NCBI RefSeq assembly: GCF_014203705.1
Contig: NZ_JACHJR010000001.1
Coordinates: 1,922,001-1,986,000, forward strand
Direction of reading: 5' to 3'
Origin: Kitasatospora gansuensis
GTDB lineage: Bacteria > Actinomycetota > Actinomycetes > Streptomycetales > Streptomycetaceae
DNA: 64,000 nucleotides
Within the stretch, counting starts at the first letter, position 1, and every line of letters starts with the position of its first letter. This document shows positions 58,524-64,000 of this stretch, one piece after another. Under the pieces are notes generated by a model. The model searched no databases, was not told the origin of the DNA, and saw nothing but the letters and a program-made list of their open reading frames with translations. Made by a program: the position numbers and the translations under genes.

Positions 58524-59567
58524 TCAGAAGGCGATCCGGACCTTCAGCGCCGAGCGGTCGTCCATCGCCCGGTAACCGTCCGGCACGCCGTCCAGGTCGA
58601 CCGTGCGGTCGAAGACCAGGCCCGGGTTGATCGTGCCGGCCAGCACGTCGGCGAGCAGCTCGGGGATGTACGCCCGGGCGGGCGCGACGCCGCCGCCGAC
58701 CGAGACGTTGCGGTTGAACATCTGGCCGATGTCCACGCCCGCGCTGCCGCCGTGCGGGACGCCGACGTAGCCGACCCCGCCGCCGTCCCGGGTGATCGAG
58801 ATCGCGGTGCGCATCGACTCCTCGGTGCCGACCGCCTCCAGTACGGCGTGCGCGCCCTGACCGCCCGTCAGCTCGCGGACCGCCTCGATCGCCGCCTCGC
58901 CGCGCTCGGCCACCACGTCGGTGGCGCCGAACGCCCGGGCGATGTCCGTCCTGGCCTGGTGCCGGCCGAGCGCGATGATCCGCCCGGCGCCGAGCCGGTG
59001 GGCGGCCAGCACGCCGCACAGGCCGACCGCGCCGTCGCCGACCACGGCCACCGTCGCACCGGGGCGCACCCCGGCCGAGACGGCCGCGTGGTGGCCGGTG
59101 CTCATCACGTCGGACAGCGCCAGCAGCGAGGCCAGCAGCTTCTCGTCGCCGACCGCCTCCTGCGGGAGCTTCACCAGCGTCCCGTCGGCGAACGGCACCC
59201 GGACCGCCTCGCCCTGGCCGCCGTCCGAGCCGACCTCGCCCCAGAAGCCGCCGTGCGGGCAGGAGGTCTGCAGGCCCTCGCGGCAGAAGTCGCAGACGCC
59301 GTCCGACCAGACGAAGGGCGCGACCACCAGGTCACCGGCCTTCACCCCGGCGACCTCCCGGCCGACCTCCTCGACCACGCCGAGGAACTCGTGCCCGATC
59401 CGCTGCCCCGGCTGACGGGCCGCCACGCCCCGGTACGCCCACAGGTCGCTGCCGCAGATACAGGCGTTCAGCACCCGCACCACCGCGTCGGTCGGCCGCT
59501 GGATCACCGGGTCGGGGACCTCCTCGATCCGGATGTCGTTCGGTCCGTGGATCACGGTGGCGCGCAT
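58524..59567 (-). CDS. zinc-dependent alcohol dehydrogenase
   Basis: 347 aa from ATG 59567. Medium-chain dehydrogenase: catalytic zinc Cys in ACICGSDLWAY and His-Glu in GHEFLGVV. The structural-zinc loop reads DGVCDFCREGLQTSC with three cysteines visible. NAD site VVGDGAVGLCGVLAA. The substrate is unknown. Its own terminator follows; monocistronic. Confidence 0.9.
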   Translation of the reverse strand: MRATVIHGPNDIRIEEVPDPVIQRPTDAVVRVLNACICGSDLWAYRGVAARQPGQRIGHEFLGVVEEVGREVAGVKAGDLVVAPFVWSDGVCDFCREGLQTSCPHGGFWGEVGSDGGQGEAVRVPFADGTLVKLPQEAVGDEKLLASLLALSDVMSTGHHAAVSAGVRPGATVAVVGDGAVGLCGVLAAHRLGAGRIIALGRHQARTDIARAFGATDVVAERGEAAIEAVRELTGGQGAHAVLEAVGTEESMRTAISITRDGGGVGYVGVPHGGSAGVDIGQMFNRNVSVGGGVAPARAYIPELLADVLAGTINPGLVFDRTVDLDGVPDGYRAMDDRSALKVRIAF

Positions 59568-59735
59568 GAGGGATCTTCCTTCTGCCTGGTGCGTGGTGCG
59601 GGGTCGCCCTGGTAGGACCACCTCGGCTCCCACGATATTCCGGGGTGTCGCGTACGCCACTTTCGGCGGTCGTGGGGCGCCCGGAATCCGCCGAATGACC
59701 TTGGGTGTGGGCGCGCGCCCTTAAGCTGGTCCACC

Positions 59736-60725
59736 ATGTACGCGATCCAGTCCCCGAGCGGCGAACCCACCTGGGCCGCGCCGTTCCCGGCGCAGCGCAG
59801 CACCGAGCACGGTCAGGGCTTCGCCGTGGTCGACGTCGAGACCACCGGGCTCGGCCGCACCGACCGGGTCATCTCGGCCGGTGTCTACCAGCTGGACGCG
59901 CACGGCGAGGTCACCGACCACTGGTACACCCTGGTCAACCCCGAGCGGGACCCGGGCCCGACCTGGATCCACGGCCTGACCAGCGCGGCCCTGGCCGGGG
60001 CGCCGACCTTCCCGGAGATCGCCGCCGAGCTGGGCGAGCGGCTGGCCGGGCGGGTGATGGTGGCCCACAACGCGCTCTTCGACTGGAACATGATCTCCCG
60101 CGAGTACTCGCGCGCCGGGCTGCGCGCCCCCGTCGAGCAGCGGCTCTGCACCATGGTGCTGTCCCGCGACCTCGGCCTGCCGCTGCCCAACGGCAAGCTG
60201 GCCAGCCTGGCCGAGTACTTCGGTGTCCAGCAGCGCCAGGCGCACAACGCGCTGGACGACGCCCGGGTGCTGGCCGAGGCGTTCCGCCCCAGCCTGCACC
60301 TGGCCCGCCAGGCCGGTGTGCCGCTCCCGCTGACCACCTGTGTGGCCGTCACCGACCTGGGTGAGGATGCCTCCGCACCCGCCAGGTCCGGCTTCTCCTC
60401 CTCCTACCGCCCGAGCCGCAAGCGCCCCGCCTGCCCGTACCCGAACCCGGGCCGCTGGGTGGACGGCAGCCCGCTGATGCAGGGCATGCGGGTGGCCATC
60501 ACCGGCGACACCGCCACCGACCGCGAGCTGCTGGAGGACCGCGCGATCGAGGCCGGCCTGCACATCGCCTCCTCGGTCAGCCGGCTGACCAGCCTGCTGG
60601 TCACCAACGAGGCGGGCAGCTGGAGCGGCAAAGCACGAAAGGCGCGCGAGTTCGGCACCCCGGTGGTCGGCGAGGACGCCTTCCTGCACCTGCTCCGCGA
60701 GGTGGCTCCCCACCCCGGTGTGTGA
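59736..60725 (+). CDS. DEDDh exonuclease with C-terminal BRCT-like domain
   Basis: 329 aa. A DnaQ-type 3'-5' exonuclease: DVETTGLG (motif I), VAHNALFDWNMI (II) and QAHNALDDARVLAE (III, with H for DEDDh). The C-terminal VAITGDTATDRELLEDRAI and VVGEDAFLHLL resemble a BRCT domain (about 245-325). A TAAGCT (59722-59727) precedes the ATG by 8 nt, suggesting a leaderless transcript. A streptomycete-typical proofreading or repair nuclease; not part of a polymerase. Confidence 0.9.
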   Translation: MYAIQSPSGEPTWAAPFPAQRSTEHGQGFAVVDVETTGLGRTDRVISAGVYQLDAHGEVTDHWYTLVNPERDPGPTWIHGLTSAALAGAPTFPEIAAELGERLAGRVMVAHNALFDWNMISREYSRAGLRAPVEQRLCTMVLSRDLGLPLPNGKLASLAEYFGVQQRQAHNALDDARVLAEAFRPSLHLARQAGVPLPLTTCVAVTDLGEDASAPARSGFSSSYRPSRKRPACPYPNPGRWVDGSPLMQGMRVAITGDTATDRELLEDRAIEAGLHIASSVSRLTSLLVTNEAGSWSGKARKAREFGTPVVGEDAFLHLLREVAPHPGV

Positions 60726-60743
60726 GCGCGGTGTAGGTGCGCG

Positions 60744-60756
60744 TAGTTTGCCGATG
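60744..60756 (+). promoter_or_regulatory. candidate leaderless promoter of the SURF1 gene
   Basis: TAGTTT (60744-60749) ends 6 nt before the GTG at 60756, with no ribosome site, so transcription may start at the GTG. Confidence 0.45.
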
Positions 60757-61541
60757 TGTACCGATTTCTGCTCTCCTGGCGCTGGGCGGCCTTCGCCCTG
60801 CTCGTCGCGCTGCTCGTCCCGGCCATGGTCGAGCTGGGCTTCTGGCAGTTCCACCGGCACCAGGACCGGGTCGCCCGCAACGAGCTGATCGCGCAGAGCC
60901 TGACCGCCGCGCCGGTCCCCTTCGACTCGGTCTCCCAGCCCGGCTACGCGGTGCCCAAGGACCTCACCTGGCGCACCATGAGCGCCACCGGGCAGTACGA
61001 CCCCGGGCACGAGTTCGTGATCCGTAACCGGACCGAGCCCGGCGGCAGCAGCATCGGCTACTTCGTCATCACCCCGCTCACGCTGGCCGACGGCAACGGC
61101 TCGGTGCTGGTCAACCGCGGCTGGGTGGACTCCGGCGGGGACGCCACCAGCTACCCCGCGATCCCCGCCCCGCCCGCCGGCCAGGTCACCGTCACCGGTC
61201 GGCTGCGCGCCGACGAGACCACCCAGAGCAGCGGCATCAAGGTCCGCGGCAAGCTGCCGGACCGTCAGTTCCAGCTGATCAACAGCGGCCAGCAGGCCGA
61301 ACTGACCGGCGCCCGGGTGCTCGGCGGCTACCTCGAACTCGCCGCCTCCACCCCCGCCCAGGGCGACTCCCCCGTCCTGCTCTCCGAGCCCGACCACTCC
61401 TCGATCGGCCCGCACATGGCGTACGCCGTCCAGTGGTGGCTGTTCGCCGCCCTGGTCCCGGTCGGCCTGGTGGTGCTGGCCCGCCGCGAGGCCCACTCAC
61501 CCGCCGCCGACCAGCCCGACCCCGAGCTGCTCTCCGCCTGA
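60756..61541 (+). CDS. SURF1-family cytochrome oxidase biogenesis protein
   Basis: 261 aa from GTG 60756. Two membrane segments flank an outer beta domain (FALLVALLVPAMVELGFWQF at the N-terminus; YAVQWWLFAALVPVGLVVLA near the C-terminus). The signature HEFVIRNRTEPG and VLVNRGWV with HMAYAVQWW match SURF1. It acts in assembly of cytochrome c oxidase (haem A insertion). It is 30 bp after the exonuclease gene. Confidence 0.92.
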   Translation: MYRFLLSWRWAAFALLVALLVPAMVELGFWQFHRHQDRVARNELIAQSLTAAPVPFDSVSQPGYAVPKDLTWRTMSATGQYDPGHEFVIRNRTEPGGSSIGYFVITPLTLADGNGSVLVNRGWVDSGGDATSYPAIPAPPAGQVTVTGRLRADETTQSSGIKVRGKLPDRQFQLINSGQQAELTGARVLGGYLELAASTPAQGDSPVLLSEPDHSSIGPHMAYAVQWWLFAALVPVGLVVLARREAHSPAADQPDPELLSA

Positions 61542-61584
61542 CGGTCCGTGCCTGACGGTCCGTCGATCGGGCAGGATGGCCGTC

Positions 61585-62346
61585 ATGGATCTCGGACTTC
61601 AGGACAAGGTGTACGTGGTGACCGGCGCGACCCGGGGCCTCGGCCTCGCCTCCGCGCGCGAACTGCTCGGCGACGGCGCCAAGGTGGTGCTCAGCGGCCG
61701 CACCAAGCAGGCGGTGGACGCGGCGGTCGCCACCCTCGACGCCCCCGGCCGGGTGCACGGCGTGGTCGCCGACAACGCCGACCCCGCCGCCGCCCAGCTG
61801 CTGATCTCCGCCGCCCAGCAGACCTACGGGCGCCTCGACGGCGTCCTGGTCAGCGTCGGCGGCCCGGCGGCCGGCACCGTGCTCGACTCCACCGAGGCGG
61901 ACTGGCAGCACGCCTTCGAGACCGTCGTGCTCGGCGCCCTGCGGATCGCCCGCGCGGCGGCCGCGGCGCTCGGTGAGGGCGGCGTGATCGCCTTCGTCCT
62001 CTCCACCTCGGTCCGCCAGCCCGTCCCGGGGCTGGGGATCTCCAACGGCCTGCGGCCCGGCCTCGCGATGGCCGCCAAGTCCCTCGCCGACGAGCTCGGC
62101 CCGCGCGGCATCCGCGTCCTCGGGCTGCTGCCCGGACGGATCGACACCGACCGCCTCCGCGAGCTCGACGCCCTCGGCGGCGACGCGGGGGCGGCTCGCG
62201 CCCGCGCCGGTGCCACCATCCCGCTCGGCCGCTACGGCACCCCGGAGGAGTTCGGCAGGGTCGCGGCCTTCGCGCTGTCCCCGGCGGCCTCCTATCTCAC
62301 GGGCATCATGATCCCGGTCGACGGCGGAGCTCTGCGTTCGCTCTAG
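61585..62346 (+). CDS. atypical SDR (FabG-like, catalytic Tyr/Lys replaced)
   Basis: 253 aa from ATG 61585; ATG 61576 gives 3 more residues. Short-chain dehydrogenase fold: VYVVTGATRGLGLASARELL, LVSVGG (in place of NAG) and TGIMIPVDGGALRSL. The usual YxxxK is missing: the equivalent reads GISNGLRPGLAMAAKSLADE, aligning Ser for Tyr and Arg for Lys. This matches the BKR-like subgroup without a standard active site. NADP binding is likely, but the reaction is unknown. Confidence 0.85.
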   Translation: MDLGLQDKVYVVTGATRGLGLASARELLGDGAKVVLSGRTKQAVDAAVATLDAPGRVHGVVADNADPAAAQLLISAAQQTYGRLDGVLVSVGGPAAGTVLDSTEADWQHAFETVVLGALRIARAAAAALGEGGVIAFVLSTSVRQPVPGLGISNGLRPGLAMAAKSLADELGPRGIRVLGLLPGRIDTDRLRELDALGGDAGAARARAGATIPLGRYGTPEEFGRVAAFALSPAASYLTGIMIPVDGGALRSL

Positions 62347-62356
62347 GCATCAGCCA

Positions 62357-62472
62357 CCAGGGGCCCGGGGAACGGCGGCGCCAACCTCAGGAGCGTTCAA
62401 CGTGCGTGTGTGGTCAGGCACTTTCGCAGTGACCCCGGCGCCAGATCTCCTCGCAGTTCCCCGAGCCCCTGG
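62357..62472 (+). repeat. dispersed palindromic repeat, copy E
   Basis: 116 bp. Left arm type X, right arm type P, tail ATAGTGCAAC. It shares the flank GGCATCAGCCA with copy D. Between the convergent SDR and amaP genes. Confidence 0.9.
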
Positions 62473-62494
62473 ATAGTGCAACTTTCGGTCCGTC

Positions 62495-63115
62495 TCAAAT
62501 GACCCGGCGGGGGGCCGGTTCGCGGCGGGGGGACGGGGGTCGGGCCACCTGGAGGCGGAGGTCGGTCGGGAGGTCCTGGCCGAGGGCGGTGCGGGCGTGG
62601 GCGAGCGGGCCGGTGAGGAAGCGGTCCACCGCTGCGGCGGGGTCGCCGTCGGGGGTGAGGCGGACCGCCGCCCGGAGCAGCAGCCGTTTCGGACGCCCCG
62701 TCAGCCGGGCCTGCACCCGGGCCACTTCGGGCAACGCCACCGTCTCGGTCTCGACCGCGTCGACGAGTGCGCGGGAACGCAGCCGGAGCGTCACCCCCGG
62801 CGCGGCCACCGGCAGCGTCACCGAGCTCGGTCCGCTCCGCCGCAGCTGGGCGAACAGCCACCACAGGCTCAGCGCGACCGTCAGCCCGAGCACCGCGAAC
62901 ACCACCGGCCACCACCACGGCTCGTCCGACCACCGGGTGCGCGAGGCATCGCTCAGCACCGGCTGGTCCGGCGAGGTGAGCGGCCACCAGCCGGGCATCC
63001 GTACGCCGAGCCGGCCGTAGAGGTCGAACCCCCCGGCCAGTACCAGGGCTCCGCCGGCCAGCAGCAGGAGGCCGGCCAGGGCCAGCAGGATCCGGTTCAC
63101 CGTGTTCCGGCTCAT
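62495..63115 (-). CDS. amaP: alkaline-shock membrane anchor AmaP
   Basis: 206 aa. Two membrane segments (ILLALAGLLLLAGGALVLAG; WWPVVFAVLGLTVALSLWWL) and a cytoplasmic C-terminal domain (PGVTLRLRSRALVDAVET; RLLLRAAVRLTPDGD). In S. aureus AmaP anchors Asp23 at the membrane. ATG 63115 overlaps the DUF6286 stop (ATGA). Ends just before repeat copy E. Last gene of the operon. Confidence 0.88.
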   Translation of the reverse strand: MSRNTVNRILLALAGLLLLAGGALVLAGGFDLYGRLGVRMPGWWPLTSPDQPVLSDASRTRWSDEPWWWPVVFAVLGLTVALSLWWLFAQLRRSGPSSVTLPVAAPGVTLRLRSRALVDAVETETVALPEVARVQARLTGRPKRLLLRAAVRLTPDGDPAAAVDRFLTGPLAHARTALGQDLPTDLRLQVARPPSPRREPAPRRVI

Positions 63116-63645
63116 CGCCGCGCCCTCCCGGTCCGGACGTCCAGCCGGTGTTCGCCGGCCAGCGGCACCCGGGCCAGCTCCGTCCGCAGCTCCCGCTGCA
63201 CCTCGGCCGGGTCGGCGGGCCCGGCCACCGTCACCCTGGTCCGGGCGCGCCGTACCTTGATCTTCACCCAGCTCACGCCGTCCAGCTGCCGGGCCCGCCG
63301 GGTGAGCAGGGCGGCCACCCCGGCCCGGTCGATGACCGCGCCGGGCTGCCGCAGCGGCAGCCAGCGCCGCATCCCGGGTGCCACCGCGAGACCGAGCAGC
63401 AGGGCTCCGATCAGTACGGCCGCCCCGGCGGAGATCTGCACCACCGGGTCGTCCAGGTGCACGGTGGCCAGCCGGTCCGCGGTCTCGGCCCGCCAGGGGC
63501 GGGCCCGGTGGCCGGTGCGGACCGCCACCGCGTCGTACAGCAGGCCGCCGCCGACCACCAGGGCGGCCACCACCACGAGGCCCGTCCAGCCGGTCCTGGC
63601 GGTCCGCAGTCGGCGGGCCCTGACCGGGGCCTGATCCACCGTCAT
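63112..63645 (-). CDS. DUF6286 membrane protein
   Basis: 177 aa. Two membrane segments (GLVVVAALVVGGGLLYDAVA; ISAGAAVLIGALLLGLAVAP) and a C-terminal domain resembling an Asp23-type fold (SWVKIKVRRARTRVTVAGPA). Usual middle gene of actinobacterial Asp23 operons. ATG 63645. 4-bp overlaps at both ends. Confidence 0.88.
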   Translation of the reverse strand: MTVDQAPVRARRLRTARTGWTGLVVVAALVVGGGLLYDAVAVRTGHRARPWRAETADRLATVHLDDPVVQISAGAAVLIGALLLGLAVAPGMRRWLPLRQPGAVIDRAGVAALLTRRARQLDGVSWVKIKVRRARTRVTVAGPADPAEVQRELRTELARVPLAGEHRLDVRTGRARR

Positions 63646-63962
63646 ACCGTCGGCACCAGCCGTTCGACCACCACCACGACCTCACCGACCGTGCGTCCGG
63701 TCAGCGCGGCCAGCTCGGCCACGACGGCCGTCCGGACCGCCGTGGCCAGCGTGGCCAGGTCGGCCGGGAAGGGCAGTTCGACGCCGAGGGTCAGCCGGAC
63801 CGGGTGGCCCGGGCCGGTCACCGCGACCCGCCGGACCGCGCCGGGCCGGCCGAGGGCCTGTCCGGCCGCTCGCTCGGCCAGCCGGACCAGCACCCGGTCG
63901 GCGATCCGCAGCCGTCCGCGCTCGGCGGGCGGCACCGCCGGGGAGACCACCGCCGCCGACAT
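63642..63962 (-). CDS. Asp23/Gls24-family envelope stress protein
   Basis: 106 aa. The Asp23 core is IADRVLVRLAERAAGQAL, VRLTLGVELPFPADLATL and LTGRTVGEVVVVVERLV. ATG 63962 overlaps the upstream stop as TGATG; a GTG one codon earlier is also in frame. It probably sits at the membrane through AmaP and contributes to envelope homeostasis. Confidence 0.9.
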   Translation of the reverse strand: MSAAVVSPAVPPAERGRLRIADRVLVRLAERAAGQALGRPGAVRRVAVTGPGHPVRLTLGVELPFPADLATLATAVRTAVVAELAALTGRTVGEVVVVVERLVPTV

Positions 63963-64000
63963 CACCGGCGCCGGTCGCGACCGCGCAGCAGGTCGCCGAG
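63962..64000 (-). CDS. 3' end of an upstream Asp23-operon gene
   Basis: Only the last 12 codons are in the window (reads LGDLLRGRDRRR, then stop). The TGATG overlap with the next start suggests it is the upstream operon member. The identity of the gene cannot be seen. Confidence 0.4.
   Translation of the reverse strand, partial: LGDLLRGRDRRR

Overview
The window is high-GC chromosomal DNA from an actinomycete of the Streptomycetaceae type (Streptomyces or Kitasatospora). The evidence is codon use with G or C at nearly every third position, frequent GTG starts, a 16S-23S-5S operon with no tRNA in the 16S-23S spacer, and a core gene order of parA, ald, nudix, pyrG, recN, nadK, tlyA, HAD, TPR, rrn, tyrS, serB, fabI-fabG, moaA, actP. 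From memory this resembles the S. coelicolor region around SCO1770 to SCO1830; no alignment was run. I see no prophage, plasmid, transposase, CRISPR array, biosynthetic cluster or defence island. This is conserved core chromosome.

Layout. 1-24 kb: chromosome partitioning (parA, cut by the window start), alanine dehydrogenase, a STAND-like ATPase with TPRs, ADP-ribose pyrophosphatase, CTP synthase, a GH15 trehalase/glucoamylase-like enzyme, a GT4 glycosyltransferase, recN, a YczE-like membrane protein divergent from a MocR regulator, nadK, tlyA, a 55-aa protein coupled to a histone H1-like protein, an SCP2 protein, a HAD phosphatase, a TPR protein, a DUF1015 protein, and an 828-aa protein whose N-terminal half is about 1.4 kb of tandem RPSYG repeats. 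24.1-29.8 kb: one rRNA operon on the minus strand with its terminator and leader. 29.9-44.5 kb: tyrS, an HNH nuclease, a membrane-anchored beta-propeller, a carbinolamine dehydratase, a TauE permease, stomatin plus NfeD, an ABC ATPase, a LuxR-type two-component system, an FHA-FHA-ABC exporter, and serB. 44.5-64 kb: a SixA phosphatase, a 40-aa membrane protein and an MFS permease divergent from a GntR/FCD regulator, fabG-fabI, a metallo-hydrolase, tldD-tldE-kptA, moaA, acetate symporter with its DUF485 partner, a zinc alcohol dehydrogenase, a DEDDh exonuclease, SURF1, an atypical SDR, and the end of an alkaline-shock (Asp23/AmaP) operon.

How the genes group. Likely co-transcribed sets are recN-GT; nadK and tlyA with the small and H1-like genes; NfeD-stomatin; kinase-regulator; MFS-40 aa-SixA; fabG-fabI; tldD-tldE-kptA; DUF485-actP; and Asp23-DUF6286-amaP. 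Many of these junctions overlap by 1-8 bp (ATGA, TGATG, GTGCCTGA), which suggests translational coupling.

The least explained structures are five copies of a 116-118 bp palindromic intergenic repeat whose half-arm variants occur in all four combinations; a separate 165-bp palindrome with 19-bp perfect ends just behind the stomatin gene; the RPSYG repeat protein beside the rRNA operon; a long split inverted repeat between yczE-like and mocR; and a 19-bp palindrome at the MFS/GntR promoter. I did not find a convincing new multi-gene system. These are the candidates I would check.
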